A stretch of DNA of 64,000 nt from an uncultured Porphyromonadaceae bacterium (GTDB taxonomy: Bacteria; Bacteroidota; Bacteroidia; Bacteroidales; Muribaculaceae): the NCBI GenBank assembly GCA_900550645.1, contig URTA01000006.1, positions 1 to 64,000 of the forward strand, read 5' to 3'. How positions within the stretch are numbered: position 1 is the stretch's first letter; each line of letters opens with the position of its first letter. The notes beneath the pieces are model-generated. The model was not told where the DNA came from. It ran no database searches and was given only the letters and a program-made list of their open reading frames with translations. This document shows positions 1 to 8,076 of the stretch, one piece after another. The translations under genes were made by a program, and so were the position numbers.

Positions 1-49
1 CGCCTTCCCAGCGCAGGATAATCGGTTTGAGTTTGTTTGCGTCTGCCAT
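1..49 (-). CDS. GH108-type phage lysozyme, N-terminal fragment
   Basis: Only the first 16 codons are in the window; the gene runs off the left edge. The start MADANKLKPIILRWEG resembles the opening of Bacteroides glycoside hydrolase family 108 (DUF847) endolysins, in which the catalytic Glu lies in an I-L-x-W-E-G-G motif; that Glu is visible here. The family cleaves peptidoglycan at lysis. Its place just downstream of a membrane and coiled-coil protein and a probable small terminase fits a lysis gene. The identification rests on a very short stretch. Confidence 0.65.
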   Translation of the reverse strand, partial: MADANKLKPIILRWEG

Positions 50-69
50 TGCTTTGGTCTTGGTCTATA

Positions 70-140
70 TGTAAAGAAATCGCCGTTTCCTTTACACGTC
101 CATGATGTCATGTAAAGATTCCGGCGTTTCTTTTACACGT
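70..140. repeat. Two tandem 30-nt imperfect palindromes
   Basis: Copies lie at 70-99 and 111-140. Each opens with TGTAAAGA, has a GC-rich centre and closes with TTTACACGT, so each can fold into a hairpin. The copies agree at 25 of 30 positions and start 41 bases apart, about four helical turns. They fill the gap between the lysozyme start and the upstream gene end, so they could be a paired protein-binding site (operator) for lysozyme expression or RNA hairpins in its leader. Confidence 0.6.
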
Positions 141-142
141 TC

Positions 143-349
143 TTATTCAACGATAGAGTTCATCGGTATGTACCACTCTTGCTCGTCAAGGTAGGGTTCG
201 CCTTCCAGCTCGACCCAGCATCCTTTGACAGAGCCGTCTTTCGCATAGTTTATTTCGCACACTTTCCCTTGGCGACCTGCGAGGTCTGAGAGTCTGCACT
301 CTTCCAGTGTGACTGATGGGATAATTGTAATTGTCTGTTCAAGTTTCAT
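143..349 (-). CDS. Small hypothetical protein
   Basis: A 68-residue acidic protein with no motif I recognise. It starts one base after the end of the upstream spanin-like gene, so the two are probably co-transcribed with the small terminase and the lysozyme. The sequence is mostly beta-like, with a tryptophan-containing C-terminal half (WVELEGEPYLDEQEWYIP). A lysis or packaging accessory role is only suggested by position. Confidence 0.55.
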   Translation of the reverse strand: MKLEQTITIIPSVTLEECRLSDLAGRQGKVCEINYAKDGSVKGCWVELEGEPYLDEQEWYIPMNSIVE

Positions 350-350
350 G

Positions 351-716
351 TCAGTATCCAGTAGGGGGCTGGCGGTTCGGGCAGTTAACGACTTCGCACT
401 TGAGCATACGAAGGCGCGTGACCTCTACTTCCAGCTGTGTATTGATTTTGGTTATTTCCGCTTTCTCGTCGCGGTGTTTGGTTATCTGTGCAAAAAGCTC
501 GTCAATCTTGGCATCCATGCGGGCGCGGTCTGCTTCCCATTCCTTGCGTTCTTCTGCACCCATCTTCCGCTCTTCGTCATAGAGCTTCTTCCATTCCTCC
601 GACTGCTTGGCTTCATTCTCGAGGTTCTTGGCCTTCCGTGTCTGGGGATAGAAAAGGACTGTAGCCCCGATGCCCGTGATGAGGCTGACGAGGCTTGAAA
701 TGATTATCTCTGTCAT
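351..716 (-). CDS. Single-TM coiled-coil protein, spanin- or holin-accessory-like
   Basis: The 121-residue product has an N-terminal hydrophobic segment (about residues 4-23), then a long charged coiled coil rich in Glu, Lys and Arg (about 28-105), and a short cysteine-containing tail (CEVVNCPNRQ). This build is like inner-membrane spanin subunits or other lysis accessories, and the gene lies directly before the lysozyme. Its ATG overlaps the small-terminase stop in an ATGA arrangement, implying translational coupling. I cannot assign it to a named family. Confidence 0.55.
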   Translation of the reverse strand: MTEIIISSLVSLITGIGATVLFYPQTRKAKNLENEAKQSEEWKKLYDEERKMGAEERKEWEADRARMDAKIDELFAQITKHRDEKAEITKINTQLEVEVTRLRMLKCEVVNCPNRQPPTGY

Positions 717-1225
717 TCTTCCTTGTCAGCGTCTTTCTTAGGTTCGGGTACTATGACGTTGAAGGTTATTGACGAGCCGTCACCGCCTTCTATGCTCAAC
801 CTGTTGGTCTGCGATTCCTTGACCGGGTACATATCGGACAGCAGCTTCATCGCGCTTACAGCCACGCTGCGCAAGGAGGCAGGGGAGAGGCGTGTGCCGT
901 TCCTGTCAGAATATGTCGCCGAGGAGGTTTCCTCAACTATGCTCATGAGGTTTGCCGTTATGAAGCGCTTCATGCTCTTGTTGTCCTCCGCAGCCATGTT
1001 GCCGAGTTCCTTGATGTACTCTTGGATACGCTCGTCCATAAGCAGCATCCTTCCCAGCTGTTTGGCCAAGCGAGGGTCTTTGGGCTTGAAGACTTCGGAA
1101 TAGCATCTCGCGGCATTGCCCACGCAGTTTGCGGAGCCGTTTACATACAGCTCGCAGAAAAATGCTTCGTTTTCTGACAGTTGTTGTTTTGCGCTATTCA
1201 TTACATTTGCTTTACGGGCCGGCAC
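713..1225 (-). CDS. Probable terminase small subunit
   Basis: The 170-residue protein has an N-terminal stretch typical of Terminase_2-type small subunits (LSENEAFFCELYVNGS, then a helical repeat with RMLLMDERIQEYIKEL). These proteins recognise the packaging site and recruit the large subunit. The start is a GTG at 1225; an in-frame ATG at 1201 is an alternative. The C-terminus is charged, as expected for large-subunit contact. A candidate late promoter lies just upstream. No large subunit is seen, so it is presumably outside the window. Confidence 0.6.
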   Translation of the reverse strand: MPARKANVMNSAKQQLSENEAFFCELYVNGSANCVGNAARCYSEVFKPKDPRLAKQLGRMLLMDERIQEYIKELGNMAAEDNKSMKRFITANLMSIVEETSSATYSDRNGTRLSPASLRSVAVSAMKLLSDMYPVKESQTNRLSIEGGDGSSITFNVIVPEPKKDADKEE

Positions 1226-1262
1226 ACAGCTCCAAGCAGGGCGTATGCCGGCCCAGTTTATA

Positions 1263-1270
1263 ATGAATAG
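1263..1270 (-). promoter_or_regulatory. Candidate phage late promoter element upstream of small terminase
   Basis: Read on the minus strand this is CTATTCAT followed by TATAAAC. It lies in the short gap between two genes, 37 bases before the GTG start. Nearly the same element precedes several other late genes in this window. Confidence 0.45.
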
Positions 1271-1277
1271 CTATGTA

Positions 1278-1577
1278 TCAGTCGCTTTGTTTTTTGCCAG
1301 ACAGCAGTATCTCCATGATTGTCTCGCGGAACAGCTGGGAGATACCCTCACAAGCCGCTTCGACCTCCTCGATAGTGTTTATGTACGCCATGTTGAGGTC
1401 AATCTTCAGATCGTACCCAGAAATTTCCACCATTACTTGCCCGAGTTCCTCATTCACTATGGTCATTGAGTCTCGGTCTGATATTACCTTGAACTCAATG
1501 GTTGGCTCTTCTACCGGTGGAGCATCATTGCTGTTGGCTTGCACTGGGATGCTGGCGGTGTTGTCGTTTGTCTCCAT
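1278..1577 (-). CDS. Hypothetical protein
   Basis: A 99-residue acidic protein with a low-complexity N-terminal third (Asn, Ala and Pro rich, about residues 1-27) and a more ordered C-terminal part (VISDRDSMTIVNEELGQVMV onward). It follows the exonuclease gene with only three bases between them, so it closes the replication operon. No family is recognised. Confidence 0.6.
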   Translation of the reverse strand: METNDNTASIPVQANSNDAPPVEEPTIEFKVISDRDSMTIVNEELGQVMVEISGYDLKIDLNMAYINTIEEVEAACEGISQLFRETIMEILLSGKKQSD

Positions 1578-1580
1578 ATC

Positions 1581-2363
1581 CTATATCTTGAAGTGTTTTC
1601 GTGTCTTTTCTGATTTTGCGATTGATATACCGCCGTCCTCGACAGTTCCACCGACGTTTCTCATTCGCTGGGTGAGTACTGCCACAACTCCGGTGGTAGC
1701 TGCCACGTCTGCATCTGCGTCATGAGCGTCGTCAAGTTCAATGCCAAGCCGCTCGCACATCAGTTCCAGCTTGTAGGAAGTGACATCAGGCTTGTGGCAC
1801 AATGCGAGCTGACCCAACAGAATTGTATCGAGCGTCAAGGGATGCCAGTTGCCGTAGAAGTCCACATGGCCTCTAAGAAGTTTCTGTGCTTCCTTCATCA
1901 GCCCTGCATATTCCATCATCTGGCAGAAGAAGCCCTCGTCGAAGCCGATGTTCTGCCCGATGATGAACGGCTTCATGTTCTTGCTGCATTTGGGCGTGTT
2001 GTCTTGCATGAACTTGAGGACATCCTGTGCTACCTGCTCTATGGGTTCTCCTTGCTGGTGCAGCATATCCATAGTGATTGCCGTGTATTTGAGCGCATCG
2101 TCCTCGTATATCATCAGTTCCGGCTCGTCATTGTCGTACTTGCTCTTGAGAGTCTTGCGCTTGTTTTGAGCGAGAGCCTTGATTTCCTTGCGGAAGTACG
2201 GCTGGATGTAGCGCACGAATGAAGCGATGTGTTCAAACGTGTCGAGTCTTGTTGCGTGTACTGCTATCTGTGTCACTGCATTTGTCTGGCATTTGAGTCC
2301 GCCAGTCTCGAAGTCAAGCGTAAATGCTATCATGGGATTTCTTTCTTGTTTGGGTATCGCCAT
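1581..2363 (-). CDS. DEDDh 3'-5' exonuclease (PolIII epsilon-like)
   Basis: The 260-residue protein shows the exonuclease motifs: ExoI LDFETGG with Asp17 and Glu19, ExoII GQNIGFD with Asp142, and ExoIII with His214 and Asp219 (H-x4-D). This is the DnaQ-like proofreading fold. It lies in the same operon as the split PolIII alpha subunit, whose PHP domain appears degenerate, so it is probably the phage replisome's proofreading subunit. A role in nucleic-acid degradation or recombination is also possible. Confidence 0.9.
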   Translation of the reverse strand: MAIPKQERNPMIAFTLDFETGGLKCQTNAVTQIAVHATRLDTFEHIASFVRYIQPYFRKEIKALAQNKRKTLKSKYDNDEPELMIYEDDALKYTAITMDMLHQQGEPIEQVAQDVLKFMQDNTPKCSKNMKPFIIGQNIGFDEGFFCQMMEYAGLMKEAQKLLRGHVDFYGNWHPLTLDTILLGQLALCHKPDVTSYKLELMCERLGIELDDAHDADADVAATTGVVAVLTQRMRNVGGTVEDGGISIAKSEKTRKHFKI

Positions 2364-2364
2364 A

Positions 2365-2877
2365 TCATTCTATGCTTTTGAGTATTGCTTTAATGATGCT
2401 TGTTGTTGCCAGACTGTAAAAGTCTGACAGGGAGGAAGTGTTGTTCAAAACCTCCTCGTATGCTGATGCTGGGAGTTGCAGCCTGTCTTTGTCCCGATTC
2501 TTCCTTTCGGCTGAAGTCGGGTTGTCAGGGCGAGATATGTAGAACGCCAGCACGGAGTATTTGTCAGACCACTTTTCTTTCAGCTCCAACAGCCCAGCCT
2601 CATCGACGACGTATGTGACGACCGGTGTTGTGATTTGGCTGTGTGAAGTCCAGTAATGGTTTCCTGCGAATACGGTATGGGCAAGCGGTTTTTCAGGCAT
2701 TGAGGATGCGTCCTTCACAAAATGGTGGTCGATGCCGTCAACCTCCCCATCTCTCATTGACCGTGTTGTGAATGACACGAGTGCCGGTATGCCGAAACGT
2801 TCTTGCAAGTAGAGCGAGAGGGATGTCTTTCCGCTTCCTGAATTACCGACGAGGGCGATGATGATTGGTCTTTTCAT
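2365..2877 (-). CDS. gmk: Guanylate kinase-like nucleotide kinase
   Basis: The P-loop GNSGSGKT (residues 11-18) and a guanylate-kinase substrate motif (SFTTRSMRDGEVDGIDHHF) mark this as a Gmk-family enzyme, which makes GDP or dGDP from GMP or dGMP with ATP. At about 171 residues it is slightly shorter than cellular enzymes. I chose the ATG at 2877 because it makes an ATGA overlap with the upstream polymerase stop; an ATG at 2889 would reach further into that gene. It likely feeds dNTP synthesis during phage replication. Confidence 0.85.
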   Translation of the reverse strand: MKRPIIIALVGNSGSGKTSLSLYLQERFGIPALVSFTTRSMRDGEVDGIDHHFVKDASSMPEKPLAHTVFAGNHYWTSHSQITTPVVTYVVDEAGLLELKEKWSDKYSVLAFYISRPDNPTSAERKNRDKDRLQLPASAYEEVLNNTSSLSDFYSLATTSIIKAILKSIE

Positions 2878-5051
2878 AACACTGCGCATTTAGAGCTTTT
2901 GGTGAACCATACGTTGTTTACGCCGGCATAGTCGCTGTATTTGACGACGCCGGAGAATACGACCAGCTTGTTCTTAGAGTTTAGAAGCACACCTCGGAGG
3001 TTTGCCCATTGCTCAGGCCATACCACGCACTCGCAGGTGTCGTTGTTTTGCTGGAGTACGAGCTTGCAGTACGTTTCCTTGTTCCCGGTCTTCTTGCTTG
3101 TCATCTTCTTTTCCTCGACGTCAACCACCGTAGCACATACAGCTACTCGGCTGTCCTCTTTCTCAGGGTCGAGGATTGTCTTCAGGGTTGCGTATGATGC
3201 ACGTCCCTTTATTGAGGATTTGATTTCGCTGTTGTCGTATATCCGCTTGTAGTCGATTGCTCCGATGCCTGAAACTGCTATTTGCTTTTGGCTCCAGAAG
3301 TAATGCTTGCCTATAAGGTCTGCTGGGAAATCCTTTTCTGACACCTTGAAGCCAAGACGTTCAGCGGCCTTAGCTACGATGGCATATCTTTCGACTACAG
3401 ACAGCGCGTTCTCGACCTTGTCAAAGCAGCCTGCGAGAATCATGTTGAGGACATGGCGTGCGTTGACAGGGCATCGCGTTACTTCGTTTTCGTCGTCAGG
3501 GTCGTCCCAGTATTCGTACTTCTTCAGCTTGTATCGGAATACGCGGTCGATGAAGTTGTCGATGCTGGTGTATGAGCCGTTTTTCTTGCGTTCCTCGATT
3601 ATCCATTCCACAGCCTTTGCCCCGACCATTTTTATTCTAGTGAGCGACCAAAATATCGAGTCGGTATTGTAATCGGTGAAGAAGGAGACTTCGCTCTTGT
3701 TGATGTCTGGAGCTACAACCTTGGCGTTGCTGCAAGATTCCATTTCGCTCATGAGCATAACAAGCTCCTTGTCGTCTGCCCACTCGAGTGCGACCGTGTA
3801 GAAGGCGGTAGGATAGTTTGCCTTCAGGTATGCTCCGACGTATGAAGTGACAGCATACGCCGCTGCGTGGCTGCGGTTAAAGATGTAGCTGCCGCAAGTC
3901 TCGATTTGCTGCCAAATTGCTTCTGCATCTTCTTTGGGGCAACCGTTTTTCTTTGCGCCCTCCATAAACTTTTCTTTCATCGCCCGAATCTTGTCAATCT
4001 TCTTCTTGGATACGAACTTCACGAGATGAACGCCGTCTCCAAGACTGAAGCCGCCTACCTCGCGAGCGATGAATACCACCTGCTCCTGATAGGTTATGAG
4101 ACCGAATGTGTCCTTCAGTGCATTGTACGTTCCCCACAGGTAGGTAGGCGCAACCAGACCGTCCTTGCGGTCGATGTACGCCTCGGTTGAGCCGTTCTCC
4201 AGTGTCGCCGGACGGAAAAGCGCGTTTGCCGCGATGAGGTCGTTGATGCAGGTCGGCTTCATGCTTACGAGGAACTTTGTCATTCCCTTTGAGGAGAACT
4301 GGAAGACGTTCTGCGTGTAGCCGTTTCTCAGCATCTCATACGCCTTGTCGTCGTCCAGCGGCCCTGTGGCTATGGATTCCAGCGTGAGATTCGCCCCATA
4401 GACCTTGTTGCATATATCCATGGTCTGCTGGAGCTTGGAGAGTTCTTTCGTCGCAAGGCAGTCGTTCTTCAGGAGGCCGCACTCGTCAAGTTGGTAGCCG
4501 TCAAATTCAGATACGAGTATGCCGTCAACCTTTTTGATTGGGGTATAGTCATAGCACTCAACGTCCTCATCGTCCAGCGTATCGGGCGTAACAAGCAGAG
4601 CCGAAGCGTGGACTGAACTTGAGCGAGGCTGGAACATCAGTGTGCGTATGTCCTCAAACAGCCTCGGGTAGTCTTCTATGAACTTGGCGAACCGCTTGTT
4701 CTCGGCAGCCATACGGAAGATGCCGGTATAGTCGTACTTGTCATTGTCAATCATCGCCGTCATGTAGTTGACCAGCGATACTGGGATTCTCATAGTCCGT
4801 GCGACATCCTTGATCACCGCCTTGGCCTTCAGCGTGGTAAATGTGCCAGCCGAAAACACACGCTGCTTGCCGTTATGGTTGTAGCGTTGCTCGATGTATT
4901 CCTTGACTTCCTGCCGCCGGTCTGACTGGTAGTCGCAGTCCACATCTGGAAGGCTTCCTCCCGGGCCTTGCAGGTAGCCTTTGCCAATGAACGTGTCGGC
5001 GGCTGTTACGGGATTTTTGGTCTTGTGTATTGATACGTTTGTGACTTTCAT
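2874..5051 (-). CDS. dnaE: DNA polymerase III alpha, C-terminal half of a split gene
   Basis: The 725 residues correspond to DnaE from the catalytic palm onward. The catalytic aspartates are visible in SLPDVDCDY (Asp36 and Asp38 or 40) and GLLKND (Asp197); fingers, a helix-hairpin-helix region (NRSHAAAYAVTSYVGAYLK) and a C-terminal OB fold (about 640-710) follow. The first 33 residues have no DnaE counterpart and may be an intein-C-like or docking segment. The N-terminal half is encoded separately at 6355-8076, with a helicase gene between. ATGA overlaps link all three genes. The halves must join, by splicing or non-covalently, to make an active polymerase. Confidence 0.9.
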   Translation of the reverse strand: MKVTNVSIHKTKNPVTAADTFIGKGYLQGPGGSLPDVDCDYQSDRRQEVKEYIEQRYNHNGKQRVFSAGTFTTLKAKAVIKDVARTMRIPVSLVNYMTAMIDNDKYDYTGIFRMAAENKRFAKFIEDYPRLFEDIRTLMFQPRSSSVHASALLVTPDTLDDEDVECYDYTPIKKVDGILVSEFDGYQLDECGLLKNDCLATKELSKLQQTMDICNKVYGANLTLESIATGPLDDDKAYEMLRNGYTQNVFQFSSKGMTKFLVSMKPTCINDLIAANALFRPATLENGSTEAYIDRKDGLVAPTYLWGTYNALKDTFGLITYQEQVVFIAREVGGFSLGDGVHLVKFVSKKKIDKIRAMKEKFMEGAKKNGCPKEDAEAIWQQIETCGSYIFNRSHAAAYAVTSYVGAYLKANYPTAFYTVALEWADDKELVMLMSEMESCSNAKVVAPDINKSEVSFFTDYNTDSIFWSLTRIKMVGAKAVEWIIEERKKNGSYTSIDNFIDRVFRYKLKKYEYWDDPDDENEVTRCPVNARHVLNMILAGCFDKVENALSVVERYAIVAKAAERLGFKVSEKDFPADLIGKHYFWSQKQIAVSGIGAIDYKRIYDNSEIKSSIKGRASYATLKTILDPEKEDSRVAVCATVVDVEEKKMTSKKTGNKETYCKLVLQQNNDTCECVVWPEQWANLRGVLLNSKNKLVVFSGVVKYSDYAGVNNVWFTKSSKCAVL

Positions 5052-6358
5052 CGTTCTGCTTGTTTCAGGTTATCGGGATTGAAGACGAATCCTGCATCCC
5101 TGTAGGATTTCTCAAATGCCAGTATTTCAGCATCAGGCAGGATATGCCGGTTGGTTATGAACGTGTCAGTCGATATTCCTTCCAGCGTCTTGCACCGGCT
5201 CAATGCCACATATATCTGTCCGGGGCTGAAGATTGACTTGGCGTGTATGACTATGTTGTCGAATGTAAGCCCTTGGCTCTTGTGGATGGTTATCGCCCAT
5301 GCCAAGGTGACAGGAAACTGGAGGCAGCTGCCTGTCTCGTCCTTTTTGATTTGTTTGTTGACAACGCTGTATTTGTAGCTGTGCCATTTGTGCTTTTCGA
5401 CTGTAGCCGTGCCGCCATGGTCAAGTTCTACCTCAACAGAACTGTCAGTGATGTTCGAGACTGTGCCGAGCGAGCCGTTTGAAAAGCCCTGCTTCTTGTC
5501 GTTCACCAGCATCATCACACGCGCACCGACCCGTAGCTTCAGAATGTCGTCGCATGGTGCAGCCTTCGGGTTGAAGTCGCCCTCAATCTGCGCTTGGAAT
5601 GAATGGGTGTATTCTCCGAGCAGCTCCTCGTTGATTTTGGTCACGTCACGCTTCAGGCTACAGATATGCAGACAGTTGCCGGAGAAGTTCTCGGACGACG
5701 CACGGTCACGCACTTCCGCGAGGTCTTCGATGTTTTCGCTGGTGAGGTTGTAGGCGCGGATGTTGTTCAAGATGCCGATGAAGTTGCTGTCTGCTTGCCT
5801 GAAGATGTGCGTTAGTTCAACCACGTCAAATCCGCATCTCTTGAATACGTTTGCGTAGAAGAAATACACGCCGGGGTACAGGAAACTTATCGCTTCCTGC
5901 TCCGCCTTAGGCACGACTGGAGGCAGCTGGAACAAGTCGCCGAACATGATGAGCTGCACTCCGCCGAAAGGCTTGTCCGACTTGCGGTAGCGGCGCAGCT
6001 TTCTGTCGATGTAGTCGATTATGTCAGGGCGTATCATGGAAACCTCGTCGATTATGAGAGCGTCGATTGTGTTTACCAACGCTATCTTTGCGCCGCTGAA
6101 ATGCCCTTCCAGTTTTCCAGAAGGGTTCTGTATGCCCATGGGTATTCCCATGAAGCTATGAAGGGTAACACCTCCGGCATTTATCGCAGCTATCCCTGTT
6201 GATGCTGTTACGACAAATTTCTTGTTGATGTTCTCAACTATGTAGCGCAGGAGGGTTGTTTTTCCTGTCCCTGCCTTGCCGGTTATGTAGATTGGGCGGT
6301 TGCTGGAGTTTATAAGCTCCATCGCTCGCTTCATCTCTTCTGTCAATGTTATATTCAT
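5048..6358 (-). CDS. Pif1/Dda-like SF1 DNA helicase
   Basis: The 436-residue protein has Walker A GKAGTGKT (27-34), Walker B IIDEVSM (Asp104, Glu105), a motif III-type FGDLFQLPPV segment, and C-terminal SF1 motifs AITIHKSQGLTF and YVALSRC. This is the Pif1/RecD/Dda 5'-3' helicase family. It sits exactly between the two halves of the split DNA polymerase, with four-base ATGA overlaps at both ends, so it is translated with them and is probably part of the same replisome. Confidence 0.9.
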   Translation of the reverse strand: MNITLTEEMKRAMELINSSNRPIYITGKAGTGKTTLLRYIVENINKKFVVTASTGIAAINAGGVTLHSFMGIPMGIQNPSGKLEGHFSGAKIALVNTIDALIIDEVSMIRPDIIDYIDRKLRRYRKSDKPFGGVQLIMFGDLFQLPPVVPKAEQEAISFLYPGVYFFYANVFKRCGFDVVELTHIFRQADSNFIGILNNIRAYNLTSENIEDLAEVRDRASSENFSGNCLHICSLKRDVTKINEELLGEYTHSFQAQIEGDFNPKAAPCDDILKLRVGARVMMLVNDKKQGFSNGSLGTVSNITDSSVEVELDHGGTATVEKHKWHSYKYSVVNKQIKKDETGSCLQFPVTLAWAITIHKSQGLTFDNIVIHAKSIFSPGQIYVALSRCKTLEGISTDTFITNRHILPDAEILAFEKSYRDAGFVFNPDNLKQAER

Positions 6359-8076
6359 ATCTGTAATTCGTTGATTGTGAATAGTTCGTCTTTGTTATCC
6401 CACAGAATGTCGTCGCCAGCCTTAAGTTCATCTGCATATATCTTGACTGGAGCGTCGCTGCCTTCTCGCCGTACAAGCAGGCGTGCGTCCTTGTCGAGCC
6501 TTATCTTGTGTCCGTGTTCCAGCTCTACATCGACATATTCCGTGGCTTCTATGTCCTCTCCGATTATTGTTGTCTCCGCCTGGTACAGCCCAGCTCGTTC
6601 AGGAAGAAGGAAACGCTCGAAGATGAGGTTGTACCGCAAAGGGTCTGTAAGCGTTATGCCAAGCAGGTAGAGCAGCAGTGAGCCGGCAGCAGAACCTCGC
6701 CCACATCCTGTCAGGATTCCGTTGCGCTTGCACCAGTTCACGGTGTCATACTGGACGAGCAGGTAATCGACGTTGTTGGTGGATTCGATGATGTACTTCT
6801 CGTATTCCATTTGCTTGCGGTATTCCTCCTGCTTTTCAGCCGGGACAAGGCGTTGCAACCCTTCTTCAAGAAGCTGGTTGAACATATTGTGGGTCGTCCC
6901 GTATTTGCGCTTCTCATCTTCTGTCATATCGTATTCTGGCATGAAATTGCGTCCGGTCTCAAACCTTGCTTCAGCGTGTTTTGCGATATAGAGAGTGCCG
7001 TCGCAACATTCACTGAACAGTTTGTAGATGTCCCATTTCTCCTTGTCAAACAGCTGCTCAAATACCGCATAGTGTTCGTCAGCATCCTTGTAGTACTGGT
7101 CGTTGCTCTGCTCATGTGCCGCTCCTTCAGCTATCTTGTTCAGAATAACCTTGTTCTTGGCATCGTCCTTGTCGAGGTAGTAGCAGTCGCATATCAGCAC
7201 TGGCGGCACACATTCGGTTGTGTACAGGTTGTCGAAGTAGAATTTGGCCGCCTCCAACACTCGTATGTCGATGCGCTCGGCTTTGAACTCCGACAGGTCA
7301 ACCTGATAGAACACCTTATCGAAGCTGTCCTTCAGATTGTCGATTACTGTCTGGTTCTCATAGATATACCGCGAAGAGTACTTGTCGAGAACCAGTACGT
7401 TGCCATTGCCTCGTTCTGTCAGTTCTGTGATGTCTATGGTATGTTCCGGACTGTCAACCATAATACACTTCTGTATGCGAAGGAGGTTGCGCAGGCCTTG
7501 TTGGGTCTGGACGAACACCTTTGCTCCAACGGAATTGTCTCCGTCTGTGAATGTCAGCGAATAGCCAAATACGGGTGTTATGGCTGCCGCTTCACACTCT
7601 TTCTGGAAGGCAAACAGCGATGCCATTGTGTTGCGGTCACATACTCCCAGCGCAGTATGTCCGAGATACTTCGCTTTCTTAATCCAGGACTGTGGCATAA
7701 AGCTGCCGTTCAACAGCTCGTATGGTGTATGAATCCCGAGATTGACAAACGGCACGTCATGCTCCAACGGCTTGCGCTTTCCCACATACTTGAGGATGTT
7801 CAGGGCAAACTTCTTGCGCAAGTCATGTATGTACCAGTTGTCGCCGAACTGGAAGATGACATGGTTGATGCCGTCTTCCATGAGTTCGTCGGGGCATTGC
7901 GTGCAGTTGAAGACATATTCGTCGTCCTTGTCTTTCTTGAACAGGGAGCTGACATTATCCATGTCCTGAACATACGCCTTGCCAAGCCCGATGATTTCTA
8001 CGGTCTCGTCATCAACAGGCTTGTACTGTATCTTGTTGGCATCGAGCCATTCATATAGGCCTTGTATCATAAGCAT
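6355..8076 (-). CDS. dnaE: DNA polymerase III alpha, N-terminal half ending in a Hint-like segment
   Basis: The 573-residue protein holds about 105 residues of unknown type, a PHP-like domain (about 110-400) and the start of the polymerase palm with GCGRGSAAGS (457-466) and FERFLLPER (486-494). The PHP metal motifs look degenerate: HTPYE where HTEYS is usual and CDRN where TDHG is usual. After residue 496 the DnaE sequence stops, just before the catalytic aspartates, and 77 residues of a Hint-like (intein-like) segment follow. The rest of DnaE is at 2874-5051. A four-base overlap couples it to the helicase gene. Confidence 0.9.
   Translation of the reverse strand: MLMIQGLYEWLDANKIQYKPVDDETVEIIGLGKAYVQDMDNVSSLFKKDKDDEYVFNCTQCPDELMEDGINHVIFQFGDNWYIHDLRKKFALNILKYVGKRKPLEHDVPFVNLGIHTPYELLNGSFMPQSWIKKAKYLGHTALGVCDRNTMASLFAFQKECEAAAITPVFGYSLTFTDGDNSVGAKVFVQTQQGLRNLLRIQKCIMVDSPEHTIDITELTERGNGNVLVLDKYSSRYIYENQTVIDNLKDSFDKVFYQVDLSEFKAERIDIRVLEAAKFYFDNLYTTECVPPVLICDCYYLDKDDAKNKVILNKIAEGAAHEQSNDQYYKDADEHYAVFEQLFDKEKWDIYKLFSECCDGTLYIAKHAEARFETGRNFMPEYDMTEDEKRKYGTTHNMFNQLLEEGLQRLVPAEKQEEYRKQMEYEKYIIESTNNVDYLLVQYDTVNWCKRNGILTGCGRGSAAGSLLLYLLGITLTDPLRYNLIFERFLLPERAGLYQAETTIIGEDIEATEYVDVELEHGHKIRLDKDARLLVRREGSDAPVKIYADELKAGDDILWDNKDELFTINELQI
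6358..6588 (-). other. Hint (intein-N-like) segment at the broken end of DnaE-N
   Basis: Residues 497-573 of the N-terminal half include VDVELEHGHKIRLDKDARLL and, a little further, a YADELKAGDDIL segment. The spacing and wording match intein block B and the strand after it, and match the intact NrdD intein in this window (KVTLSNGRVLTVTSDHPW and DLKIGDSIAL). The block-B His is replaced (DKDARL instead of SDHPW), and no Cys or Ser nucleophile stands at the likely junction. It could be a non-canonical split intein or an inactive remnant kept as a docking domain. Confidence 0.6.

Noticed and set aside
6811..8058. Long plus-strand open frame (415 codons) opposite DnaE-N
   Set aside because: It is antisense to a clearly conserved polymerase gene and its translation has no recognisable motif; it reflects codon use of the minus-strand gene.
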